DNA of 34,052 bases from Phenylobacterium parvum (GTDB lineage: Bacteria; Pseudomonadota; Alphaproteobacteria; Caulobacterales; Caulobacteraceae). Both the position numbers and the translations under genes were made by a program. Below the pieces are notes generated by a model, which was not told where the DNA came from, made no database searches, and saw nothing but the letters and a program-made list of their open reading frames with translations. Below, piece after piece: positions 1 to 7,565 of the stretch. Each line of letters begins with the position of its first letter. Position 1 is the stretch's first letter. Where the stretch lies: NCBI GenBank assembly GCA_029977805.1, contig JAPOKE010000013.1, positions 1-34,052 on the forward strand. Direction: 5' to 3'.

Positions 1-1
1 G

Positions 2-88
2 GCCATGGCCTTCTCGGTCGGGGTCGAGGTCCTCAACATCATCGCCCGGAACGCCAAGGCGAAGAAGGAAGGCCAGGCGGGTCACTGA
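2..88 (+). CDS. C-terminal end of a probable TerC-family membrane protein (partial)
   Basis: Only the last 28 codons are in the window; the 5' part is off the left edge. The tail reads AMAFSVGVEVLNIIARN followed by a lysine-rich end and TGA. The pattern of a hydrophobic segment with VEVLN and then basic residues resembles the end of TerC/YjbE-like integral membrane proteins, which are linked to tellurite resistance or metal export. This is recognition from a short tail, so the family is tentative. That a reading frame ends here is well supported, because priA converges on it with a gap of only 23 nt. Confidence 0.45.
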   Translation, partial: AMAFSVGVEVLNIIARNAKAKKEGQAGH

Positions 89-111
89 CCCGGCTGGCCG
101 CCAGCTGGCCC

Positions 112-2274
112 TCAGAAGAAGCTGTAGGGGTCGATGTCGACCGTCAGGCGGATCGACCCCCTCGGCTTCACCCGGGCCTTCCAGGCCGCCATGTAGGCCG
201 AAAGGTCCACCTGGCGGTCTGCGCGCACCAGGAAGCGCTTGCGCCGCCGGCCCCGCACGAGGGCCAGGGGCGCATCCGCCGGGCCATAGACCTCCACCCC
301 CTCCGCATTCGGCGCTGCAGCCGCCATCTCCCGCACGAAGGCCTCCAGGGCCTGGGGATCGCGGCCTGACGCCACCACCGCCGCCAGCCGGCCGAAGGGC
401 GGCAGGCCCGCGATCTCCCGCTCGTCCAGCTCGGTGCGCACGAAGGCGTCCCGATCCTGGGCCCGAAGCGCTTGCATGACCGGATGGTCCGGAGCCCAGG
501 TCTGCACCAGGGCCCGTCCCGGCCGGTCGCGCCGCCCGGCACGGCCCGTCGCCTGGGCCAGGAGCTGGAAGGTCCGCTCCGCCGCCCTCAGGTCGCCGCC
601 CCGCAGGCCGAGGTCGGCGTCCACCACCCCCACCAGGGTCAGATTGGGAAAGTTGTGTCCCTTGGCCGCCGCCTGGGTGGCGACCAGGATGTCGATCCCG
701 CCGGCCTCCATGGTCTCGACCAGGGCGCGGGCGTCGGCGGCGCTGCGCACCGTGTCGGAGGAGAAGACCGCGATCCGGGCCTCCGGGAAGAGGGCCCTGG
801 CCTCCTCCTCCAGGCGTTCGACCCCCGGGCCGATGGAGACCAGCGAGTCCGCCGCACCGCAGTGCGGGCAGGTCGCCGGGCGGGGCATGGAGAAGCCGGT
901 CAGGTGGCAGACAAGGCGGTTGGTGTAGCGGTGCTCGACCAGCCAGGAGTCGGTGTCAGGGGCGGTGAGCTTCTGGCCGCAGGCCCGGCACAGGACAAGC
1001 GGGGCATAGCCCCGGCGGTTGAGGAAGAGCAGGGTCTGCTCGCCGGCCGCCAGGGTCTCGGCCATGGCGGCGGCGAGGGGGGGCGAGATCCACCGTCCGG
1101 CCTCGGGGGGCGTCTCCCGCAGGTCCACCAGGGAGATGTCGGGCAGGCGCGCCTCGCCATGCCGGTCGGCCAGCCTCAGCCAGAGATAGCGACCCGTCTC
1201 GGCGTTGCGGAGGCTCTCGAGGGAGGGCGTCGCCGAGGCCAGGACGACGGCCGCGCCTTCCAGCTTGGCGCGCACCACGGCGAGGTCTCGGGCCTGGTAG
1301 ATGAACCCGTCCTCCTGCTTGAAGGAGGTGTCGTGCTCCTCGTCGACCACCACGAGCCGCAGGCGGCGGAAGGGCAGGAAGAGGGCTGACCTCGCCCCGA
1401 CCACGATCCGGCACCGGCCGTCGGCGACCGCGTCCCAGACCTGCCGGCGGGCCGGCGGGGCGACCCCGGAATGCCACTCCCCCGGCGGGGCGCCAAAGCG
1501 CTCCGTCACCCGGGCGATGAGGGCCTGGGTCAGGGCGATCTCCGGCAACAGGATCAGGACCTGGCCCTCCGGGTCGGCGGCCAGGGCGGCGCGGACCGCC
1601 TCCAGGTAGACCTCTGTCTTTCCCGAGCCGGTGACGCCGTCGAGGAGGGCCGCCTCGAAGCCGCCCCGCGCGATCATGGCCCGCAGGCTGTCCGCCGCGG
1701 CCGCCTGGCTGGGGTTGAGGGGCGCCGCGGGGCGGTCGAGGTCCGGCGGCCCGAAGCCGTCCGGCCGGGGCGCGAGGCGAAGCTCCAGGGCGCCCTCGTC
1801 AACCAGGCCCTTGACCACGGCGGCCGAGACCCCGGCACGGCGGGCGAGCTCGGCGGCCGGCGCGGGACCGGCGGCGGCGGCCTCCAGCACCCGGGTGCGG
1901 GCTGGGGTGGCGCGGCTGGGCGGCCGGCCCGTGGCTACCACCAGGCGCTCGGGCCGCGGCAGGGGCGCGCGGGCGCCGCGCAGGGCGATGGCGAGGGGCA
2001 GGCCCGGCAGGTCCGCCGCGTAGCGGGCGGCCCACTGGACGAAGTCCACCGTGGCGGGGCTGAGCGCCGGCCCTTCCAGACGGCCCGCGACGGGCTTCAG
2101 CGGCCGGTTGCCCCCGGCGCCCTCCCGGACGGCGCACACCACGCCCTCGGCCAGGCGGCCGCCCAGCGGGACACCCACCCGCTCGCCCACGGACAGGCCG
2201 AGGCCCTCGGGCTCCTCGTAGTCGAAGGCCTCCGGCAGGGGCAGGGGCAGAAGGACGGAGACGATGCGGTTCAT
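112..2274 (-). CDS. priA: Primosomal protein N' (replication restart helicase PriA)
   Basis: PriA is a superfamily 2 3'-5' DNA helicase that recognises stalled or collapsed forks and reloads the replisome. The 720-residue protein has the N-terminal DNA-binding region (about 1-110), Walker A GVTGSGKT at 213-220, the DEEH box at 311-314 and the C-terminal helicase lobe with ATGRAGR. Length matches the family. The zinc region is unusual. The CRAC pair (C429, C432) and the CPHC pair (C469, C472), which form zinc site 1 in E. coli PriA, are kept. The site 2 cysteines are largely gone: APDTD stands where a CxxC is expected, and CHLTG replaces CHxCG. The ATG at 2274 gives the expected N-terminus MNRIVSVLLP. 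The gene is divergent from the transaldolase gene with about 125 bp between them. Confidence 0.97.
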   Translation of the reverse strand: MNRIVSVLLPLPLPEAFDYEEPEGLGLSVGERVGVPLGGRLAEGVVCAVREGAGGNRPLKPVAGRLEGPALSPATVDFVQWAARYAADLPGLPLAIALRGARAPLPRPERLVVATGRPPSRATPARTRVLEAAAAGPAPAAELARRAGVSAAVVKGLVDEGALELRLAPRPDGFGPPDLDRPAAPLNPSQAAAADSLRAMIARGGFEAALLDGVTGSGKTEVYLEAVRAALAADPEGQVLILLPEIALTQALIARVTERFGAPPGEWHSGVAPPARRQVWDAVADGRCRIVVGARSALFLPFRRLRLVVVDEEHDTSFKQEDGFIYQARDLAVVRAKLEGAAVVLASATPSLESLRNAETGRYLWLRLADRHGEARLPDISLVDLRETPPEAGRWISPPLAAAMAETLAAGEQTLLFLNRRGYAPLVLCRACGQKLTAPDTDSWLVEHRYTNRLVCHLTGFSMPRPATCPHCGAADSLVSIGPGVERLEEEARALFPEARIAVFSSDTVRSAADARALVETMEAGGIDILVATQAAAKGHNFPNLTLVGVVDADLGLRGGDLRAAERTFQLLAQATGRAGRRDRPGRALVQTWAPDHPVMQALRAQDRDAFVRTELDEREIAGLPPFGRLAAVVASGRDPQALEAFVREMAAAAPNAEGVEVYGPADAPLALVRGRRRKRFLVRADRQVDLSAYMAAWKARVKPRGSIRLTVDIDPYSFF

Positions 2275-2371
2275 GCTCCCCCTCCATAGCCTGACCGCGC
2301 GGCCGCCGCCTCAGCTTCGTGCGCCGAGCACCGGTCGGGGCTTCCGGGCGGGCCCGGGGAGTCCTACAAGA

Positions 2372-2389
2372 CCGCTTCAACAAAAGCGG
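2372..2389 (+). promoter_or_regulatory. Hairpin just upstream of the transaldolase start
   Basis: CCGCTT (2372-2377) and AAGCGG (2384-2389) form a perfect 6-bp inverted repeat around a CAACAA loop. It ends 10 nt before the ATG, where a Shine-Dalgarno sequence would lie, and no strong Shine-Dalgarno is visible. It could affect translation initiation or be chance. There is no run of T, so it is not a terminator. Confidence 0.25.
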
Positions 2390-2399
2390 ACGCAGACCG

Positions 2400-3053
2400 A
2401 TGCAACTCTTCCTCGACACCACCGATGTCGTGGTCCTGAAGGACCTCGCCGCGACAGGCCTCGTCGATGGCGTGACCACCAACCCGACCCTGATCGCCAA
2501 GTCGGGCCGGCCCATGTTCGACGTCATCGCCGAGATCTGCGAGCTGGTGGAAGGCCCGGTCAGCGCCGAGGTCGCCGCCACCGACGTCGCCGGCATGCTG
2601 GCCGAGGGCGCCCGGCTGGCGGCCATCGCCCCGAACGTCGTGGTCAAGGTGCCGCTGACCCGGGAAGGCCTGGTGGCCACATCGGAGTTCGCCGTCCAGG
2701 GCATCCAGACCAACGTCACCCTCTGCTTCTCCGCCGCCCAGGCCCTGCTCGCGGCCAAGGCGGGGGCCAGCTACATCTCGCCCTTCATCGGGCGCCTGGA
2801 CGACCACGGCGCCGACGGCATGGACCTCATCACCGAGATCCGGGCCATCTACGACAACTACGACTTCGACACCGAGATCCTCGCCGCCTCCATCCGCAAT
2901 CCGGCCCACGTGACCGCGGCGGCCCTCTGCGGCGCAGACTGTGCGACCCTTCCCCCGGAGGTCTTCGCCGCCCTCTTCAAGCACCCGTTAACCGAAAAGG
3001 GCCTTTCTCAGTTCCTGAGCGACTGGGCCGCGACGGGGCAGTCGATTCTCTGA
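2400..3053 (+). CDS. fsa: Transaldolase of the small FSA/TalC type
   Basis: This 217-residue protein belongs to the short transaldolase / fructose-6-phosphate aldolase family, single-domain TIM barrels of about 215-220 residues. It transfers dihydroxyacetone units in the non-oxidative pentose phosphate pathway or cleaves fructose 6-phosphate. The Schiff-base lysine is K83 in VVVKVPLT. Other family marks are [14 protein letters not shown] near the N-terminus and SPFIGRLDD. The ORF-track start at 2319 is too long; the ATG at 2400 gives the family N-terminus MQLFLDTT. It leads a + strand run with DUF484 (18 nt downstream) and xerC. Transaldolase versus F6P aldolase activity cannot be told apart here. 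Confidence 0.93.
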   Translation: MQLFLDTTDVVVLKDLAATGLVDGVTTNPTLIAKSGRPMFDVIAEICELVEGPVSAEVAATDVAGMLAEGARLAAIAPNVVVKVPLTREGLVATSEFAVQGIQTNVTLCFSAAQALLAAKAGASYISPFIGRLDDHGADGMDLITEIRAIYDNYDFDTEILAASIRNPAHVTAAALCGADCATLPPEVFAALFKHPLTEKGLSQFLSDWAATGQSIL

Positions 3054-3071
3054 ACCGGAGGGGCGGCGACC

Positions 3072-3746
3072 ATGAGCGGTGCGGGCGAGGCGGAGCCGCA
3101 GGACGGGCCCGGACCGGAGTCGGTGCGCGCCGCCCTCCTGCGCCGCCCGGACATCCTGACCGGTGATCCCGAGACCCTCCAGGCCCTGGGCCTCGCCCTC
3201 CGGCCCGACGCCCGCGTGGTGGAGTTCGGCCCGGCCGCCCTGGCCCGGGTCAGCGAGGCCGCCCGGGCCGAGAGCGAGGCGCGGGCCCGCCTCGAGGCCG
3301 TGGCGCGCGCCAACTTCGTCGCCCAGGCCCAGACCCGGGAGGCCGTGATCGACCTGATCGACGCCGCCGGTCCTGCGGACCTCGCCCTTCGCCTGGACGA
3401 GATCGCCCGGGCCCGGTTCGGCCTCCAGGCCGGCGCCCTCGGGCTCGAGGGGCCGGAAGCGCCCGAGGGCTGGCGGCGACTGCCGGAGGGCGCCATCGCC
3501 CAGCTTCTCGAGGATGACGCCGATCTCCTGCTCGGATTCAGGGCGACGGCCCTTGGCCTGTTCGGCGACCAGGCCCCCTTCATCCGGTCCATGGCCCTGG
3601 CCCGGCTCGACCTGCCGGGCGGCCCCGGCCTGATGGGCTTCGGCTCGGGCGACCCCGAGGGCTTCACCCCGGACATGGGCCCCGAGCTCGTGGCCTTCAT
3701 GGCCCGCGTGACCGAACGCCTGGCCCGGCGGCTGACAGCGGCGTGA
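3072..3746 (+). CDS. DUF484 family protein
   Basis: The product is a 224-residue soluble protein of the DUF484 family, which has a GAF-like C-terminal region and no settled function. Residues 15-50 carry the family opening (VRAALLRRPDIL), followed by an Ala/Glu/Arg-rich helical stretch (about 55-85, likely coiled coil) and a C-terminal alpha/beta domain. In many proteobacteria DUF484 sits directly before xerC, as here, where the stop overlaps the xerC start (GTGATG). The ribosome binding site GGAGG lies about 10 nt before the ATG. The tight coupling suggests co-translation with the recombinase, but a role in recombination is inference. Confidence 0.88.
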   Translation: MSGAGEAEPQDGPGPESVRAALLRRPDILTGDPETLQALGLALRPDARVVEFGPAALARVSEAARAESEARARLEAVARANFVAQAQTREAVIDLIDAAGPADLALRLDEIARARFGLQAGALGLEGPEAPEGWRRLPEGAIAQLLEDDADLLLGFRATALGLFGDQAPFIRSMALARLDLPGGPGLMGFGSGDPEGFTPDMGPELVAFMARVTERLARRLTAA

Positions 3747-4660
3747 TGGACGCCCGGGCGGCCCTCGGCCTCTGGCTGGAGCACCTGGAGCAGGAGCGGC
3801 GGCTCTCCCCCCGCACCCTCGCCGCCTACGGCTTCATCGGCCGGCGCTACCTGGCCTTCCTCGAGGGACACCAGGGCGGCCCCCTCTCGGCCGGTGACCT
3901 GGGCGCCGTCAGCGCGGCGGACATCCGCGCCTGGCTGGCCGTCCTGCGGCAGGGCGAGACGCCCCTGTCGCCCCGTTCGCTCTCCCAGTCCCTGTCGGCG
4001 ATCCGGACCTTCCACGGCTTCCTCGACCGACGCCTTGGGATCGCCAACGCCGCCCTCGCCCTGGTCCGGGGGCCGCGGGTCAAGCCCACGGCGCCGCGCC
4101 CCGTCACCGAGGTCCAGGCGGTCGAGCTCCTGGCCGGGCCGGGCCTCGACGGGGACCTCGACCCCTGGGAGGCCGCCCGGGACGAGGCGGTGCTGACCCT
4201 GCTCTACGGTTGCGGCCTGCGCATTTCCGAGGCCCTGTCCCTGCGCCGCCGCGATGCGCCCCTGGGCGAGGCCCTCAGGATCACGGGCAAGGGCGCGAAG
4301 ACGCGGATGGTCCCGGTCCTGCCCCGGGTGGCGCAGGCGGTGGAGACCTACCTGGCGGCCCTGCCCTTCCCCCTGGCGCCGGACGAGCCCCTCTTCCGGG
4401 CCCGCCGGGGAGGTCCCCTCTCGCCCCGCCATGTCCAGGCGACGGTCCAGGGAATGCGGGCGCGGCTCGGCCTACCGGCCTCCGCGACGCCCCACGCCCT
4501 GCGACACGCCTTCGCGACCCACCTGCTGGGCGCGGGCGCCGACCTCCGGTCGATCCAGGAACTTCTGGGACACGCGTCCCTGTCGACCACCCAACGCTAC
4601 ACCCAGGTGGATTCCGCGGCCCTGCTCAGGGCCTACGCCGACGCCCACCCAAGAGCCTGA
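3743..4660 (+). CDS. xerC: Site-specific tyrosine recombinase XerC
   Basis: XerC acts with XerD at dif to resolve chromosome dimers before division. The 305-residue protein has the N-terminal SAM-like DNA-binding domain (about 5-105) and the catalytic domain with all six expected residues visible: R160 (GCGLRISEAL), K183 (TGKGAKTR), H251 and R254 (HALRHAFATHLL), H277 (LLGHASLSTTQ) and the nucleophile Y286 (RYTQVD). The start is either GTG 3743 or ATG 3746; both overlap the DUF484 stop. Length and context fit a housekeeping Xer protein, not a phage or integron integrase. XerC over XerD is inferred from the DUF484 neighbour. Confidence 0.95.
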   Translation: MMDARAALGLWLEHLEQERRLSPRTLAAYGFIGRRYLAFLEGHQGGPLSAGDLGAVSAADIRAWLAVLRQGETPLSPRSLSQSLSAIRTFHGFLDRRLGIANAALALVRGPRVKPTAPRPVTEVQAVELLAGPGLDGDLDPWEAARDEAVLTLLYGCGLRISEALSLRRRDAPLGEALRITGKGAKTRMVPVLPRVAQAVETYLAALPFPLAPDEPLFRARRGGPLSPRHVQATVQGMRARLGLPASATPHALRHAFATHLLGAGADLRSIQELLGHASLSTTQRYTQVDSAALLRAYADAHPRA

Positions 4661-4748
4661 AATCCGACCGTTTCGAGCGGTGATTGCCGCTCCGGGGACC
4701 GGGCCTGGAGCAGGGCGACAAGATCGTGGACTTCCCGTCGCCGGCCCC

Positions 4749-4895
4749 CAGTTCCTCCCCCCAGGGGGAGGTGGCGCGCGAATGCGCGACGGAGGGGGTC
4801 TCCTGAGTCGCCGTTGACCCCCTCACCCGGCTTCGCCGGGAGCTCCCCCTTGGGGGAGCAATTGGAGCTGTAATTCCTCCCCCCAAGGGGAGAGG
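4749..4895. repeat. Composite hairpin-rich intergenic repeat, copy 1
   Basis: The xerC-lpd gap holds no gene but is almost filled by G/C-tract hairpins. The first module is CCTCCCCCCAGGGGGAGG followed by a GCGCG-rich stem. The second begins GTTGACCCCCTCA and contains two perfect stems, CCCGGC-TTC-GCCGGG and GCTCCCCC-TT-GGGGGAGC. The third contains AATTCCTCCCCCCAAGGGG. Parts of modules two and three recur on both sides of the insertion sequence near 32.4 and 33.6 kb. Similar elements are common between genes in Caulobacterales and other alphaproteobacteria. Because xerC and lpd converge here, the stems could also act as a bidirectional terminator. Confidence 0.75.
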
Positions 4896-4907
4896 CGAGG
4901 GGCGCCG

Positions 4908-6305
4908 TCAGGCCTGCATGGTCCAGCCCTCGACGCCCATGGCGGCCTGCCGGCCGGCCTCGGAACGCGTCGGGTGGGGATGGCAGATGCGGGCGATGTC
5001 CTCGCTCGCGGCGCGGAAGGCCATGGCCACGCAGTACTCGCCGATCAGCTCGCCGGCCTGGGGCCCCAGGATGTGGACGCCGAGGACCTCGTCCGTGGCG
5101 GCGTCGGCCAGGACCTTCACGAAGCCGTCGGTCTCGTGGTTGATCTTGGCCCGGCTGTTGGCGGCGAAGGGGAACTTGCCGGCCTTGTAGGCCCGGCCCT
5201 CGGCCTTCAGCTGCTCTTCCGTGCGACCGACCCAGGCGACCTCGGGGGCCGTGTAGACCACGCTCGGCACCAGGTTGTAGTCCACGTGCCCGGCCTTGCC
5301 GGCGATCAGCTCGATGCAGGCGACGGCGTCCTCCTCGGCCTTGTGGGCCAGCATGGGGCCATGGATCACGTCGCCGATGGCCCAGACCCCCTCGACTGAG
5401 GTGCGGAAGTGGTCGGTCTCCAGGAAGCCCCTCGCATCAGGGACCAGCCCCACCGTCTCGAGGCCCAGGCCCGCCGTGTAGGGACGCCTTCCGATCGCGA
5501 CCAGGACCCGGTCGGCGGAAAGGGTCTCGGAGGCGCCGCCGGCTGCGGGCTCGACCGTGAGGTCGACCTTGGACTTGCCGGCCTTGGCGCCGGTCACCTT
5601 GGCGCCGAGGCGGAAGGCGACGCCCTGCTTGGCCAGGGTCCGCTGGAAGGTCTTGGCCAGTTCCGCGTCCATGCCCGGGCAGATGCGGTCGAGGTACTCG
5701 ATCACCGTCACCTCGGCGCCGAGCCGGCGCCAGACCGAGCCCAGCTCAAGGCCGATGATGCCGGCGCCGATGACGATCATCGTCTTCGGGACCTCGGGCA
5801 GGGACAGGGCCCCCGTGGAGTCGACGATGCGGGCGCCGTCGACGGTCACGCCCGGCAGTCCGGAGGGCTCCGAGCCGGTGGCGATGACGATGTTGCGCGC
5901 TTCCAGGGTCACGGTCTTGCCGTCGGCGCCGTCCACCTCGACCCGGCCCGGCCCGGCGAGCCGGCCCTTGCCGAGGAGACGCTCGACCTTGTTCTTCTTC
6001 ATCAGGAAGTCGACGCCCTTGGTCAGGGCCGTCACCGACTCGTCCTTCTGGGCCATCATCTGAGAGAGGTTGAGCCGCGGGGAGACCTCGATGCCCAGGT
6101 GCTCGAACCCGCGGTTCGCCGCCTCGTAGAGTTCGGAGGCGTGCAGCAGGGCCTTGGACGGCATGCAGCCGACATTGAGGCAGGTGCCGCCGAGGGTCTC
6201 GCGCATCTCGACGATGGCGGCCTTCAGGCCAAGCTGGCCGGCGCGGATGGCGGCGTTGTAGCCGCCGGGGCCGCCCCCGATGATGACGACGTCGTACTGG
6301 GACAT
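4908..6305 (-). CDS. lpd: Dihydrolipoyl dehydrogenase (E3)
   Basis: E3 reoxidises the dihydrolipoyl groups of the 2-oxoglutarate dehydrogenase E2 using FAD and NAD+. The 465-residue protein shows the FAD Rossmann motif GGGPGGYNAA (10-19), the redox disulfide C42/C47 in GGTCLNVGCMPSK, the NAD motif VIGAGIIGLELG near 180, and the C-terminal HPHPTRSE with the catalytic His-Glu pair supplied across the dimer. It has no N-terminal lipoyl domain. It is the last gene of the leftward suc operon, 32 nt after sucB, so it most likely serves the OGDH complex, although E3 can be shared. Confidence 0.97.
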   Translation of the reverse strand: MSQYDVVIIGGGPGGYNAAIRAGQLGLKAAIVEMRETLGGTCLNVGCMPSKALLHASELYEAANRGFEHLGIEVSPRLNLSQMMAQKDESVTALTKGVDFLMKKNKVERLLGKGRLAGPGRVEVDGADGKTVTLEARNIVIATGSEPSGLPGVTVDGARIVDSTGALSLPEVPKTMIVIGAGIIGLELGSVWRRLGAEVTVIEYLDRICPGMDAELAKTFQRTLAKQGVAFRLGAKVTGAKAGKSKVDLTVEPAAGGASETLSADRVLVAIGRRPYTAGLGLETVGLVPDARGFLETDHFRTSVEGVWAIGDVIHGPMLAHKAEEDAVACIELIAGKAGHVDYNLVPSVVYTAPEVAWVGRTEEQLKAEGRAYKAGKFPFAANSRAKINHETDGFVKVLADAATDEVLGVHILGPQAGELIGEYCVAMAFRAASEDIARICHPHPTRSEAGRQAAMGVEGWTMQA

Positions 6306-6337
6306 GGGACTTCCTCGCCCGCCAGGGCCTGAACGGT

Positions 6338-7549
6338 TCAGATGTCGAGCAGCAGGCGCTGCGGATCCTCGATGGCTTCCTTGACGCGCACCAGGAAGGT
6401 CACGGCGCCCTGGCCGTCGACGATCCGGTGGTCATAGGACAGGGCCAGGTACATCATCGGCCGGATCACCACCTGGCCGTTCACGGCCACCGGGCGCTCC
6501 TGGATCTTGTGCATGCCGAGGATGCCGGACTGAGGGGCGTTGAGGATCGGCGTCGACATGAGCGAGCCGTAGACCCCGCCGTTGGAGATGGTGAAGGTGC
6601 CGCCCTGAAGGTCATCGAGGGCCAGGGCGCCGTCGCGCGCCTTCTTGCCGAGGTCGCCGATGGCCTTCTCGATCCCCGCCAGGGACAGGGCGTCGGCGTC
6701 CCGGACCACCGGCACGACCAGGCCGCGCTCGGTGCCGACGGCGACCCCGATGTCGTAGTGGTTCTTGTAGATCAGGTCCTGGCCGTCGATCTCGGCGTTG
6801 ACCTCGGGCACGGCCTTGAGGGCGTGGATGCAGGCCCGGACGAAGAAGCCCATGAAGCCCATCTTCACGCCGTGGGTCTTCTCGAAGGCGTCCTTGTAGG
6901 TGTTCCGCAGGGCCATGACGGCGCTCATGTCCACCTCGTTGAAGGTGGTCAGCATGGCCGTCTGCTGGGCCTCCTTGAGGCGGCGGGCGATGGTCTGGCG
7001 CAGCCGCGTCATGCGGATGCGCTCCTCGCGGGGATGGGCCTCGCGCGGGGCGGAGGGGACGGGGGCCGGCGGCGGGGCCGCGGCGCGGGCCTCCAGGGCC
7101 GCAAGGGCGTCCGCCTTGGTGACCCGCCCGCCCTTGCCGGTGCCGGGGATGGCGGCCGGGTCCAGCCCGCCCTCGGCGGCGATGCGCTGGGCGGAAGGCG
7201 CGAGGACGGCGGCGGCGGGCGCCTTGGCCGGAGTCGGGGTCGGGGCCGGGGCCGGAGCGGGTGCGGCGGCCTTGGCGGGGGCCGGCTTGGCGGCCGGGGC
7301 CGCAGCGGCGGCGGCGCCTTCCTTGACGCGGCCCAGGACGGCGCCGGGCTCGACCGTGGCGCCCTCCTCGGCGGAAATCGACTCCAGCACCCCGTCCGCG
7401 GGGGCGGCGACCTCAAGGCTGACCTTGTCGGTCTCGAGTTCAACCAGGATCTCGTCCTTGCGGACCGCCTCACCGGGCTTCTTCGCCCAGCGCGCCACGG
7501 TGGCCTCGGAGACGGACTCTCCAAGGGCGGGGGTCATGATGTCGGCCAT
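6338..7549 (-). CDS. sucB: Dihydrolipoyllysine succinyltransferase (OGDH E2)
   Basis: E2 forms the core of the 2-oxoglutarate dehydrogenase complex and passes succinyl from lipoate to CoA. The 403 residues comprise one lipoyl domain (1-78, lipoylated K42 in ETDKVSLEV), an Ala/Pro-rich swinging linker (about 80-115), the peripheral subunit-binding domain (about 118-152, [12 protein letters not shown] to GRVTKADAL), a second linker, and the catalytic domain ending in DHRIVDG with H374 and D378. The single lipoyl domain and the length suit the succinyl type rather than acetyl type. It lies 16 nt after sucA and 32 nt before lpd in one operon. Confidence 0.97.
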   Translation of the reverse strand: MADIMTPALGESVSEATVARWAKKPGEAVRKDEILVELETDKVSLEVAAPADGVLESISAEEGATVEPGAVLGRVKEGAAAAAAPAAKPAPAKAAAPAPAPAPTPTPAKAPAAAVLAPSAQRIAAEGGLDPAAIPGTGKGGRVTKADALAALEARAAAPPPAPVPSAPREAHPREERIRMTRLRQTIARRLKEAQQTAMLTTFNEVDMSAVMALRNTYKDAFEKTHGVKMGFMGFFVRACIHALKAVPEVNAEIDGQDLIYKNHYDIGVAVGTERGLVVPVVRDADALSLAGIEKAIGDLGKKARDGALALDDLQGGTFTISNGGVYGSLMSTPILNAPQSGILGMHKIQERPVAVNGQVVIRPMMYLALSYDHRIVDGQGAVTFLVRVKEAIEDPQRLLLDI

Positions 7550-7565
7550 GGTCGTGTCCTTGGGT

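Noticed and set aside
89-111. Terminator between the TerC-like gene and priA
   Set aside because: Some GGCC/CAGCTGG symmetry exists, but the possible stems have loops that are too short and no T-run follows.
3743-4660. XerC as a mark of an integrated mobile element
   Set aside because: Housekeeping context (DUF484, transaldolase, priA) and no attachment sites or phage genes.
5409-6332. Long + strand ORFs opposite lpd, sucB, sucC and mdh
   Set aside because: Same GC-driven antisense effect; no motif and no ribosome binding site logic.
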